Below, in pieces: positions 1-7,807 of a DNA stretch of 64,000 nt. The notes under the pieces were generated by a model that was not told the origin of the DNA, searched no databases, and saw only the letters and a list, made by a program, of their open reading frames with translations. Positions within the stretch are counted from its first letter, which is position 1; every line of letters starts with the position of its first letter. Source of the stretch: DASUHT01 sp038230835 (GTDB lineage Bacteria; Actinomycetota; Thermoleophilia; Gaiellales; JAICJC01); contig JBBRMM010000006.1 in the NCBI GenBank assembly GCA_038230835.1, forward strand, positions 62,001 through 126,000, written 5' to 3'. The translations under genes and the position numbers were made by a program.

Positions 1-311
1 GGAGCCGACATGAGACCCGTCACCGGCTCGCCGCGGACGGTGTATCGGCGGCCCGGCGGCACGGACACGGCGTAGCTCCCGTCGCGGGCGGTCAGAGCGT
101 GTCCGACCGTGCGGCCGCCGGCGTCGACGATGTCTATCCGCGCGCCGGCGACCTTGCGGTTGGCGCAGGCGTCACCGGTCATCGGTTGCACAGGACAGGT
201 CGGCCCGGCGGTCGCGCGTCCGGCGATGGTGGCGGCGGGCGGGGTCGAGGAGGCCTGGCCGCAGCCCGAGAGTGCCAGTCCGGCCCCCAGGATGAACGGC
301 AGAATCCTCAC
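1..311 (-). CDS. Secreted lipoprotein, partial (C-terminus beyond window)
   Basis: Read from a GTG at 311, the product begins with a short lipoprotein signal (RILPFILGAGLALSGC), with a lipobox LSGC followed by Gly, so it should be lipidated and exported. After a Ser/Pro/Ala-rich linker comes a Cys-containing stretch and a carboxypeptidase-regulatory-like beta fold (VAGARIDIVDAGGRTVGHAL, then RDGSYAVSVPPG). Such folds are usually part of a surface protein. The gene runs off the window edge. It starts 6 bases after the kce stop on the same strand, so it may be co-transcribed with kal-kce. Function unknown. Confidence 0.6.
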   Translation of the reverse strand, partial: MRILPFILGAGLALSGCGQASSTPPAATIAGRATAGPTCPVQPMTGDACANRKVAGARIDIVDAGGRTVGHALTARDGSYAVSVPPGRRYTVRGEPVTGLMSA

Positions 312-317
312 ACGGGT

Positions 318-1142
318 TCAGACGGGCGCGAGGCGCAGGAGTTCCCGCGCACGCGCCGGAGTCGCGACCGTCCGGCCGGCCAGCTCGGCCATCCGCACGG
401 CTCGCTCGACGAGCTCGGCGTTCGACGAAGCGAGCACGCCCGGCGCCATCTCCACCTGATCCTCGAAACCCAGCCGGACATGCCCGCCGCAGGCGATGGC
501 CGCGGTGATCACCGGCAGGTGGCTGCGACCGATCCCGGTAGCGGTCCAGGTCGAGCCGGCCGGCAGCCGGTCGGCCATCATGACGACGTTGCGGGGTGTG
601 CCGGCAGCTCCGCCGGGGACCCCGAGCACCAGATCGTGGTGCTGCGGGCCGTCGAGGGGCGCCTTCGCCACCAGCCAGGCGGCATTGTCGATGTGACCGA
701 AGTCGAAGAGTTCCAGCTCCGGACGCACCCCCGCCGCGAGTTGCGCGCGCGCGAACTCGAGCATCAGCGGCGCGGGGTTCTCGAACACCCCGGAGCCGAA
801 GTTGACAGTGCCGCAGGTCAGGCTCGCCATCTCGGGCCGCGCGGCCAGCGAGCCCAGCCGCTCCTCACGTGTCATGCCCACCGCACCACCGGTCGAGACC
901 TGGACGATGATCTCCGGGACGGTCTCGCGGATCGCCGCCACCGTCTCGACGTAGCGGTCGGCGTCCTGGGTCGGGGTGCCGTCGTCCCAGCGGGCGTGCA
1001 CGTGCACCATTCGCGCGCCGGCGTCGAAGCTGCGGCGCGTCTCCTCGGCGATCTCGGCGGGGGTGTAGGGCACCGCGGGGTTGTGCGAGCGCACGGTCTC
1101 GGCGCCGCACGGTGCGACGGTGATGATCAGCTCGTCGCTCAC
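318..1142 (-). CDS. kce: 3-keto-5-aminohexanoate cleavage enzyme (BKACE family)
   Basis: 274 aa from a GTG at 1142 that overlaps the kal stop (GTGA). This is a beta-keto acid cleavage enzyme (DUF849/BKACE, TIM barrel). It condenses 5-amino-3-oxohexanoate with acetyl-CoA to give 3-aminobutyryl-CoA and acetoacetate in lysine fermentation. The N-terminus ITVAPCGAETVRSHNPAVPY and the zinc-binding HVHAR motif (His47, His49) are typical, as are the GTVNFGSGVFENP and GIGRSHLPV segments. BKACE members vary in keto-acid substrate, but the neighbours kal, kdd, kamD and kamE make the lysine-pathway role the best reading. Length is normal. Confidence 0.9.
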   Translation of the reverse strand: MSDELIITVAPCGAETVRSHNPAVPYTPAEIAEETRRSFDAGARMVHVHARWDDGTPTQDADRYVETVAAIRETVPEIIVQVSTGGAVGMTREERLGSLAARPEMASLTCGTVNFGSGVFENPAPLMLEFARAQLAAGVRPELELFDFGHIDNAAWLVAKAPLDGPQHHDLVLGVPGGAAGTPRNVVMMADRLPAGSTWTATGIGRSHLPVITAAIACGGHVRLGFEDQVEMAPGVLASSNAELVERAVRMAELAGRTVATPARARELLRLAPV

Positions 1143-1549
1143 TCGCCGGCGCCACCCGGCCCGCGCTGGTGCTCGCGCCTGACCACGTACGTTCCGCGCG
1201 CCCGGGTGACCAGAACGGGCGGGTCGAGCACGTCCGCCGCGGAGTCGCTGACGTCGGCACGGGCGGTGATCTGCTTCCAGATCTCCAGATCGACGGTGCG
1301 GCTCGTGTTGCCCATACGCACGATCGTCCCGGTGGCACGGACGAAGTCCCCGGCATACACCGGGGCCAGGAATTCGACCTTCTCGTAGCCCGCGAACAGG
1401 CCTTCGTCGCCGTCCGTGCGCACCGCCAGCTCGGTGACGATGTCGCCGAAGATCTCCAGCCCGTGAGCGCCGTCGACCAGGTTGCCGCCGTAGTGCGCAT
1501 CCGCTGCCGAGAGGCGCATGCGCAGCTCGACCGTCAGTCCTTCGCTCAT
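1139..1549 (-). CDS. kal: 3-aminobutyryl-CoA ammonia-lyase (hotdog fold)
   Basis: 136 aa. Small hotdog-fold protein matching the Kal family, which removes ammonia from L-3-aminobutyryl-CoA to give crotonyl-CoA, the last dedicated step of lysine fermentation. Hallmark stretches are SAADAHYGGNLVDGA, DGDEGLFAGYEKVEFLAPVY and GNTSRTVDLEIWKQI. The ATG at 1549 follows an AAGGGG-type ribosome site. The gene overlaps kce by the GTGA junction. Its promoter region is shared with the divergent amine oxidase gene and contains a palindromic operator, so the pair is probably under the TetR regulator encoded nearby. Confidence 0.9.
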   Translation of the reverse strand: MSEGLTVELRMRLSAADAHYGGNLVDGAHGLEIFGDIVTELAVRTDGDEGLFAGYEKVEFLAPVYAGDFVRATGTIVRMGNTSRTVDLEIWKQITARADVSDSAADVLDPPVLVTRARGTYVVRREHQRGPGGAGE

Positions 1550-1627
1550 ACCACACCCCTTCTCACGCCGACCAGGAAGCCGCATGATATGGCCCATGGT
1601 CATGCCCGGTGGCGCCACCCGGCCGGT

Positions 1628-1645
1628 TTGGTACATTTGTACCAA
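1628..1645. promoter_or_regulatory. Perfect inverted repeat, probable TetR operator
   Basis: TTGGTAC-ATTT-GTACCAA: 7-bp perfect arms with a 4-base spacer, lying 78 bases before kal and ending one base before the amine oxidase ATG. Size and symmetry fit a TetR-family site, and a tetR gene lies in the downstream operon. TACATT inside it (1632-1637) sits where a -10 box of a leaderless transcript would be. Binding is inference. Confidence 0.65.
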
Positions 1646-1646
1646 C

Positions 1647-2936
1647 ATGCGGGATGTGATCGTGATCGGAGGCGGATTCGCCGGTGTCACCGCCGCGCGC
1701 GAGGCGGCGCACGCAGGCCGCGACGTGCTGCTGCTGGAGGCGCGCGACCGGCTCGGGGGCCGCACGTGGACCGCCCCCTGGAGCGGCGCGCAGATCGAGT
1801 ACGGGGGCGGCTGGGTGCACTGGCACCAGCCACATACGTGGTCGGAGATCACGCGCGCCGGCCTCACGGTCGAGCTGTCCGACGACCCTGACATCGCCGG
1901 GTGGTACGTGGGGGGCGAGCGACGCGCGGGCACGATCGAGGAGCGCGACGCGATCGCCGAGCGGGGCTGGAACCGCTTCGTCGACGGAGTCGAGAACGCG
2001 CTGCCGATGCCCCACCGGCCGCTGCACGCAATCGACGCGCTGGCCCGTTTCGATCGGCTGACGATCGCCGAGCGCATGGACGAGATCGATCTGTCGTCCG
2101 AGGAGCGCGACGTGCTGGCCGCCGAACTGGAGTCGCTCGCGCACGGCCGGCTGGACGACGCCGGCGCTGCCAGCGTGCTGCGCTGGCATGCGCTCTCGGG
2201 AGGCAGCCTCGCGCTCACGCAGCACACGGGCGGACGAGTCACCCTGACGCACGGCACCGGGGCGCTGCTGCGCGCAATCGCCGAGGCTGCCAGCTTCGAG
2301 ACCCGGCTGGAGACACCCGTCGCGGCGGTTCGCCGCACGCCCGACGCCGTCGAGGTGCACGCCCGAGACGGGAGGGTGGAGTCCGCCCGGGCGGCGGTGG
2401 TCGCGGTCCCCCTGAACACCCTGGCGGCGATCGAGTTCGACCCCGCGCTGGCGGACGGGAAGCGGGCCGCGATCGCGCTCGGCCAGGCGTCCCGAGGAAT
2501 CAAGATCTTCATCCGCGCACACGGCGAGCGGGTGCTCCAGAACGCGATCCGCTCGGAGCATCCGTTCGGGTACCTCGACACCGAGATCCTGGGCGACGAC
2601 GGCTCGCAGATCATGATCGGCTTCGGACTCGACGCCGAACGGTGCGACCCGACCGACCTGGCCGGGGTGAATCGCGCGCTGGCAGACATCCTGCCCGGCT
2701 ACGAGGCGGTGGACGCGACCGCCCACGATTGGCTGGCCGACGAGTTCTCGCAGGGGACGTGGGCCATCCACCGGCCCGGATGGTACGAACACCACCACGC
2801 GCCCATGCAGGCACCCGAAGGGCGCGTCGTGCTGGCCGGCTCGGACATCGCGGACGGATGGGCGGGGTTCATCGACGGTGCGATCGAGTCCGGCCTCAGG
2901 GCGGGCCGCGAGGCGGCGCGGCTCAGCCAACCGTGA
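1647..2936 (+). CDS. FAD-dependent amine oxidase (flavin monoamine oxidase family)
   Basis: 429 aa. N-terminal FAD-binding Rossmann motif (VIVIGGGFAGVTAAREA, then LLLEARDRLGGRTW), the substrate-side GGGWVHWHQPH, and a C-terminal flavin-contact segment (LAGSDIADGWAGFIDGAIES) identify a flavin amine oxidase that oxidises a primary or secondary amine to an imine, releasing hydrogen peroxide. The ATG at 1647 is almost directly preceded by the palindromic operator and has no ribosome site, suggesting a leaderless message. It overlaps tetR downstream (GTGA). Next to a diamino-acid pathway, a diamine or polyamine substrate is plausible but not shown by sequence. Confidence 0.82.
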   Translation: MRDVIVIGGGFAGVTAAREAAHAGRDVLLLEARDRLGGRTWTAPWSGAQIEYGGGWVHWHQPHTWSEITRAGLTVELSDDPDIAGWYVGGERRAGTIEERDAIAERGWNRFVDGVENALPMPHRPLHAIDALARFDRLTIAERMDEIDLSSEERDVLAAELESLAHGRLDDAGAASVLRWHALSGGSLALTQHTGGRVTLTHGTGALLRAIAEAASFETRLETPVAAVRRTPDAVEVHARDGRVESARAAVVAVPLNTLAAIEFDPALADGKRAAIALGQASRGIKIFIRAHGERVLQNAIRSEHPFGYLDTEILGDDGSQIMIGFGLDAERCDPTDLAGVNRALADILPGYEAVDATAHDWLADEFSQGTWAIHRPGWYEHHHAPMQAPEGRVVLAGSDIADGWAGFIDGAIESGLRAGREAARLSQP

Positions 2937-3526
2937 GCGCGGCCCGGCGCAGGACGATCGTGGAGGCCACCCTGCAGGTGATCGGCGAGCGCGGAGCAGA
3001 TGCGGTAACGCACCGCGCAGTCGCGGCCGCCGCCGGCGTTCCGCTGGCGTCGACGACGTACCACTTCCGGTCGAAGGAGGCCCTGGTGACGGAGGCGCTG
3101 GAGCTGGTGATCGAACGATCGACGCAGCTCGCGGCCGAGTTCGCGACCGACCCTCCGACCGACCCGTACGCGTTGGTGCACCGGTTGGTGCTGATGAGCC
3201 AGGCACAGCTGGTGGACACCCGTGCTCCGCTGGTGGCCCAGTATGAGCTGCTGCTGGAGGCGAGCCGGCGGCCGGCGTTGCGACCGCTGGCGGACCGCTG
3301 GGACGGGGCCTACGGCGCCTGCTTGGCGACGCTGGTCGAGGCGGCGGGGCTACCCCAGGATGCGGTGCCGATCCTGGCCAACGTGCTCGAGGGCGCGCTC
3401 CTGTCGCAGCTGTCGCTCCCGGTCCCGGACTTCGGCCGCGCCGTCCTGCACCCGATGCTCGAACGCGTCGTCCTCGCGCTGCACCCGGCCGCCGCCCCCC
3501 ATCACGCCGCCGCCCCGAACCTGTAA
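2933..3526 (+). CDS. TetR-family transcriptional regulator
   Basis: 197 aa from a GTG overlapping the amine oxidase stop. The N-terminal helix-turn-helix (TIVEATLQVIGERGADAVTH, then AGVPLASTTYHFRSKEALV) is classic TetR. The rest is a helical ligand-binding domain (YELLLEASRRPALRPLADRW resembles the C-terminal TetR_C domains). Co-transcribed with the amine oxidase, it probably represses both that operon and divergent kal-kce through the site at 1628-1645. The inducer is unknown; a pathway amine or acyl-CoA would be logical. A 39-bp palindrome begins at the last base of its stop codon. Confidence 0.85.
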   Translation: MSAARRRTIVEATLQVIGERGADAVTHRAVAAAAGVPLASTTYHFRSKEALVTEALELVIERSTQLAAEFATDPPTDPYALVHRLVLMSQAQLVDTRAPLVAQYELLLEASRRPALRPLADRWDGAYGACLATLVEAAGLPQDAVPILANVLEGALLSQLSLPVPDFGRAVLHPMLERVVLALHPAAAPHHAAAPNL

Positions 3527-3564
3527 CGCGGTCCGTACGGGGTCAGACCCCGTACGGACCGCGT
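3526..3564. terminator. 19-bp-arm palindrome between convergent operons
   Basis: Perfect inverted repeat: arms 3526-3544 and 3546-3564 around a single central A (core GGGGTCAGACCCC). It sits between the convergent tetR and kamE genes, so it could be a bidirectional terminator (loop TCAGA if the centre opens). There is no clear T-tract. 23 bases (3539-3561) recur exactly at 20404-20426. Confidence 0.55.
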
Positions 3565-3610
3565 GACGGTCGTGACACCTCCTCGTGACACTACGCCGGC
3601 GTCGGTCGGG

Positions 3611-4345
3611 TCAGGTGGCGCGCCGGGCGGCCAGCTCCTGGGCGATCCAGGCAGCGACCTGAGACGGTGTCGAACCGGGGCCGAAGCCGGCGTCGTAGCC
3701 GAGCTCCTTGGCGAACGTGTTGGACAGCCGCGGGCCGCCCGCGATGAGCAGGAACCGGCTCCGCAGGCCCTCCGCCTCGAGCAGGTCGACCAGTTTGGTC
3801 AGCTGTCGCGCGTGCACCTGCTTCTGGGTCACCACCTGTGACACCAGGATCGCGTCCGCGTCGTGGTCGACCGCCTCGCGCACCAGCCGCTCGCAGGCCA
3901 CCTGCGCACCGAGATTGACCGCCTCGATCCATGGATACCGCTCGAGACCGTAGTCGCCGGCGAACCCCTTCATGTTCATGATCGCGTCGATGCCGACCGT
4001 GTGGGCGTCCGACTCGATCGCCGCGCCGACCACCACCATGCGACGCCCCAGACTCCGCTCGATCAGCGAGTTCACCTCCTCGAACCCCAGCGGCGGAGCG
4101 TCCACCTCCGAGCCGACGACGAGATCGGGGTCGACGCCGACGCCGGCCGCGCCGTAGGCGACGAAGAAGGTCATGTCGCGATCGGCTGCTGCGACGTGCA
4201 CGATCTGCGGCCCGCGCAGGCCGAGGTTGGCGACGAACGCCTTGCCGATCTCCCGTGCTCGCGCATCCGCGGGCACCGGCAGCGTAAAGCTGAGCTGCAC
4301 CATCCCGTCGCCCAGCGTGTCGCCGTACGGCACGACCTCAGCCAT
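3611..4345 (-). CDS. kamE: Lysine 5,6-aminomutase beta subunit
   Basis: 244 aa. Small, cobalamin-binding subunit of the AdoCbl/PLP enzyme that moves the terminal amino group of L-beta-lysine (or D-lysine) to give 3,5-diaminohexanoate (or 2,5-diaminohexanoate). The base-off B12 motif DAHTVG places the cobalt-ligand histidine at residue 115. Lys126 in NMKGF is exactly 11 residues further, matching the spacing of the known PLP-binding lysine of the family. The C-terminal Rossmann-like domain (DADAILVSQVVTQKQVHARQ, AGGPRLSN) is complete. The ATG at 4345 overlaps the end of kamD by 8 bases, consistent with coupled synthesis of the two subunits. Last gene of the long minus-strand operon. Confidence 0.94.
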   Translation of the reverse strand: MAEVVPYGDTLGDGMVQLSFTLPVPADARAREIGKAFVANLGLRGPQIVHVAAADRDMTFFVAYGAAGVGVDPDLVVGSEVDAPPLGFEEVNSLIERSLGRRMVVVGAAIESDAHTVGIDAIMNMKGFAGDYGLERYPWIEAVNLGAQVACERLVREAVDHDADAILVSQVVTQKQVHARQLTKLVDLLEAEGLRSRFLLIAGGPRLSNTFAKELGYDAGFGPGSTPSQVAAWIAQELAARRAT

Positions 4346-5903
4346 GCGCCCACGCGGCGAGCTGCGGCTCCCACAGCTCCAGGAACGGGTTGTGGTAGTG
4401 CCGGTCACGCGCCGCAACGCCCTCCAGACCGCGACCGCCGTCGCGCGGACGGTGGGTGTCGGCGAACCAGCCGTTCTCGATCGCCGTGAACATCCCCACC
4501 TCGGCGACCGCCCGCAGCAGCTCGACCGTCTGCTCGAGCACGGTCGCGGCGCGCAGCTCGAGCGGCCCCCCCGGAACCGCCTGCAGCGAATCACGCAGCG
4601 GCCGGGCCGCCTCGAAGGTGCGCCGCGCGTCCTGGATGGCCAGCATGCGATCGGCCAGAAACGGCGTGTGCACGGCCTCGGTGAGCACCGACAGCAGCTG
4701 GATGTGCTGCCCGGTGGCGACCCCGATCAGGTTGAACATGGTGCCCAGCGCGTGGGCCCGGAAGATGTCCCCGGTCACGTGCTTGGTGGGCGGCATGTAC
4801 TTGATCGGGCAGTTCGGGAACAGCTCCCGGACGAGGAGCGCGATTGCCCACTCCTCCATGATCTGGCCGGGACGGTCGGGATCGATCTCGAACGCGTGCC
4901 CGAGCCCGATCTGACGCTCGGGGATACCGGCGGCCAGCGCCAGAGCGCGATTGATGAAGTTCGACGCGATCACCGTGTGCCCGGACTCGTGCCCCGGCGC
5001 GGTGGTCAGGTAGTTGTCCTCCCCGGTGTTGATGATGATCCCGGCGCGGCCGTTGATCATCCGGCTCACGTACTGGTCGCAGAACGTCCGCTGAGGATTG
5101 ATGTCCCGAAACAGGATCCCGTACATGGAGTCGTTGAGCATCAGATCCAGGCGTTCGAACGCTCCACATGCCGCGATCTCGGGCATGCACAGCCCCGAGG
5201 CGTAGTTGGTCAGGCGCAGATACCGGCCGACCTCCGGCATCGCCTGGTCGAGCGCGGACCGCACCCGGCGAAAGTTGGCCTGGGTCGCATACGTCCCGCC
5301 GAAGCCCTCGGTGGTCTCGCCGTACGGCACATAATCGAGCAGGCTCTGCGCCGTCGAGCGGATGACGGCGACCACGTCGGCCCCGTTGCGCGCCGCAGCC
5401 TGCGCCTGGCGGGCATCCTCGACGATGTTGCCGGTGGCGACGATCACGTACAGCCACGGCGTCGGCGGATCGCCGAACTCGCCGACCAGCTCGTCGCGTC
5501 GGGCTCGCTGGTCGGTGATCCGCCGGTCGGCATCGCCGGCCAAGCGCTCGGCCAGCTCGCAGGCTTCCGGCGACGGTGCGGCAGCGTCGGCCAACAGCGG
5601 GCCGTCGCCCCCACCAGCGGCGATCGCCTCGGCAACCTGCTGGGGCGACCGGCCGGACTCGACACAGGCCTGGGCCAGGGGTCGCGCCAAACCCTCACCG
5701 AGCCGCGGGCCAAGGGCGTCGACGAGCACGTTGGGCAGCGGCACGCCGAGCTCGTCCACGCCGTCCACCCCGAATAGGCGCGCCACCGTGCGCTCGATCG
5801 TCACCGTGGTATGGGTGCTCGCGAACCCCAGCACCGGGCCCGCGACGGCGTCCGCGAGCGTCGCGGCCTCCTCCACCAATCCCCGATCCAGATCGAGCAT
5901 CAT
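4338..5903 (-). CDS. kamD: Lysine 5,6-aminomutase alpha subunit
   Basis: 521 aa TIM-barrel subunit that binds PLP phosphate and substrate and pairs with KamE. Recognisable family stretches are RDINPQRTFCDQYVSRMING, GRAGIIINTGEDNYLTTAPG, IKYMPPTKHVTGDIFRAHAL and the C-terminal NGWFADTHRPRDGG. Length fits the family. The ATG at 5903 overlaps the kamB stop in an ATGA junction (a second ATG follows directly). Needs adenosylcobalamin; no B12 synthesis gene is in the window. Part of the transport-hydrolysis-aminomutase operon. Confidence 0.94.
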   Translation of the reverse strand: MMLDLDRGLVEEAATLADAVAGPVLGFASTHTTVTIERTVARLFGVDGVDELGVPLPNVLVDALGPRLGEGLARPLAQACVESGRSPQQVAEAIAAGGGDGPLLADAAAPSPEACELAERLAGDADRRITDQRARRDELVGEFGDPPTPWLYVIVATGNIVEDARQAQAAARNGADVVAVIRSTAQSLLDYVPYGETTEGFGGTYATQANFRRVRSALDQAMPEVGRYLRLTNYASGLCMPEIAACGAFERLDLMLNDSMYGILFRDINPQRTFCDQYVSRMINGRAGIIINTGEDNYLTTAPGHESGHTVIASNFINRALALAAGIPERQIGLGHAFEIDPDRPGQIMEEWAIALLVRELFPNCPIKYMPPTKHVTGDIFRAHALGTMFNLIGVATGQHIQLLSVLTEAVHTPFLADRMLAIQDARRTFEAARPLRDSLQAVPGGPLELRAATVLEQTVELLRAVAEVGMFTAIENGWFADTHRPRDGGRGLEGVAARDRHYHNPFLELWEPQLAAWAHG

Positions 5904-6865
5904 GCCTGCATTCTCCCCGAAACGACGTCGAACACCGGCCACCTGCCGGCCACCCCGGCGACCGTGGTGGCGAACGCCTCGTCCGCCGTGAAGGCGACGT
6001 CGGGATGAAAGGAGCTGGCGGTCACGGCCACCACCGGAAGCGCTCGGCGCACGCACACCTCCACCCCGCGCCGCCGCGCACGGGCCACCTGCTGCGGCCC
6101 GGCCAGCACGTGGGTGGCGTCGGGGACGAGCAACCTGACCCGGGTGTGGGTGCGAAGCAGGTGCTCCACCAGCGGGCCGGTGACGGCGCCGTCGATCTCC
6201 ACCGCCAAGGCTCCGCGGGCGATGATGTCCGCTGCGAGCTCGCTCTCGAACCCCGCGGCATGCTTCACTCGAAGATCGGCGGACGCCGAGTCCACCGGCA
6301 GGTCGAGCAGGTCCAGCGCGAGCCGCAGCTTCGGGCCGTGGTCACCGCGCCCGTTGGCAAGCGCCGCGCCTGCCGCGACCACCACCGCATCGGCGCGCTG
6401 CGGAGCGGCCGTGCCCAGCCTACCCAGCGCTCCCTCCAGCACCACCCTCGCAGCCCCCAGCCTGCGCAGCGCGGCCAGCGCCTCGTCCAGCTCGTCCAGC
6501 CTGGTCGGCCCGGAGACGACGACCTGCGTGCCCTCCCCGACCTCGGCGATCACCGCGTCGCCGGCCGCGGTGCGCAGGCCGAGCCGCTCCACCACCCGCG
6601 CGCCGCGCTCGGGGAGCAACCCATCCGTGGTGGCGATCAGCGTCCCCTCGGGCGGCCTGATGCGCGGCTTGGGCAACCCCGTCAGTTGGTCCCGCTCCTC
6701 GCCGTCGAGACCGAGCGAGGCCAGCCCCAGGCGCCCCTCCAATTCCCGCACAAGGGCATTGACGACCGTCGTCTTGCCGGCGTTCTTGGCCAGCCCCACC
6801 ACCGTCACCACTCGGTGGTGACGGACCAGTTGTGCCAGCGAACCGGCCGACCCGGGTCCACTCAC
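5900..6865 (-). CDS. kamB: KamB-like P-loop protein, probable aminomutase reactivase subunit
   Basis: 321 aa from a GTG overlapping the P1 peptidase stop (GTGA). The N-terminus carries a Walker A P-loop (VTVVGLAKNAGKTTVVNAL), followed by ARVVLEGALGRLG and VRLLVPDATHVLAGPQQV segments seen in the protein encoded beside lysine 5,6-aminomutase genes. In characterised lysine-fermentation clusters, KamB with the MutS-like KamC is assigned to reactivating or protecting the B12 enzyme. Immediate overlap with kamD supports this role. No kamC is found here, so the partner is either elsewhere or not needed. The assignment as a reactivase is from context and family memory. Confidence 0.75.
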   Translation of the reverse strand: MSGPGSAGSLAQLVRHHRVVTVVGLAKNAGKTTVVNALVRELEGRLGLASLGLDGEERDQLTGLPKPRIRPPEGTLIATTDGLLPERGARVVERLGLRTAAGDAVIAEVGEGTQVVVSGPTRLDELDEALAALRRLGAARVVLEGALGRLGTAAPQRADAVVVAAGAALANGRGDHGPKLRLALDLLDLPVDSASADLRVKHAAGFESELAADIIARGALAVEIDGAVTGPLVEHLLRTHTRVRLLVPDATHVLAGPQQVARARRRGVEVCVRRALPVVAVTASSFHPDVAFTADEAFATTVAGVAGRWPVFDVVSGRMQA

Positions 6866-7797
6866 CCCGGTTTTACGAGGTGCTTCGGGAAGGTCTCGCG
6901 AGGCAGGCCGTTGCGGCGGGAGGTTGCCGGGGCGGCCGCCACCAGGCAGTTGTAGACCGCTTCCTCCGCGGCCTCGTACGCGGCTGCGAACAACGGTGAG
7001 ATGTCCGCCGTCCGAAACGCCTGCTCGCGCGTCACCGTGAACGCGAGCCCGATCTCGCCGGATCCGTTGGAGGCGTAGGAGCCGGCCCGGGCCAGCCCGA
7101 GCAGCGGCCTCAGCGCAAGCCGCTTGAGCTGCAGGGCCGATAGCGGGGCGTCGGTGGCGCAGATGGCGATGCACGAGCCCTCCGGCGGCGGTGGGCCGGG
7201 CACCGGGTCGAACTGCAGTCCGCCCACGGTCAACCGCTCGCGATCCCCGAAGTTGCACATCAGCAGCACCCCCACCGTGTGCCCTTCCACCAGCCGCGAC
7301 GCGGTGCCGATCCCGCCCGCAAAATCGAAGCAGGTCATGCCGGTGCCCCCACCCACCGTGCCCTCGGCCACGGTCTCGCCGAGGTTCGCGATGGCGGCAT
7401 TGACATCCTCCACCGTGACGGTGCGCGAGTCCGCGATGTCGCCGTCGTCGCATTCCCCGACCACCGGGATGATCGTCTTCTCCGGACTGCCGCCGGCGGC
7501 CAGCATCGCGGCGTGGTAGACCATCCCCACGGCGTGGGTGCCGCACAGGTAGACCGGCGTCTGGATGATCCCCCACTCGTCGATCTCGAGCTTCTTGGTC
7601 AGCTCACCGACGCCGTTGACGGTTGCCGTGCCCGCCCGCGCCGGAAGCTGCGGGGGCGCGATCACCGTGACACCGGTCGGCTCGCCGCTCGCAGCCTGCG
7701 CGTGGCCGACCCGAACGCCTCTGACGTCGGTGATCGCGTTTTGCGGGCCGGTGGGGAACAGACCGACCGGCCCGCCTATGTCTCGCCAGCGTTCCAT
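6862..7797 (-). CDS. P1 family (DmpA/BapA-type) aminopeptidase
   Basis: 311 aa Ntn-like autoprocessing peptidase. The start is the ATG at 7797 (MERWRDIGGP; the open frame runs further upstream without homology). The family expects self-cleavage before a nucleophilic Ser within a G-S-x-I-V/A pattern. Here that is EGSCIAICATDAPL, Gly207/Ser208, followed by the usual QLKRLALRPLLGLAR and SNGSGEIGLAFT. GVTVI and the VVGECDDGD segment are also family-like. P1 enzymes include L-aminopeptidase/D-esterase DmpA and beta-aminopeptidases BapA, which free N-terminal beta-amino acids. Beside beta-lysine enzymes and a peptide importer this is a strong hint at the substrate, although family alone does not fix specificity. 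Confidence 0.85.
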   Translation of the reverse strand: MERWRDIGGPVGLFPTGPQNAITDVRGVRVGHAQAASGEPTGVTVIAPPQLPARAGTATVNGVGELTKKLEIDEWGIIQTPVYLCGTHAVGMVYHAAMLAAGGSPEKTIIPVVGECDDGDIADSRTVTVEDVNAAIANLGETVAEGTVGGGTGMTCFDFAGGIGTASRLVEGHTVGVLLMCNFGDRERLTVGGLQFDPVPGPPPPEGSCIAICATDAPLSALQLKRLALRPLLGLARAGSYASNGSGEIGLAFTVTREQAFRTADISPLFAAAYEAAEEAVYNCLVAAAPATSRRNGLPRETFPKHLVKPG

Positions 7798-7807
7798 GGG
7801 CAGTGCT

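Noticed and set aside
3565..3610. Cobalamin riboswitch for kamDE
   Set aside because: kamD and kamE are internal operon genes with overlapping starts; no leader space exists, and the region before kdd is only 86 bases.
4173..5777. 534-codon open frame opposite kamD
   Set aside because: Reads as low-complexity Arg/Gly/His antisense of a strongly recognised enzyme.
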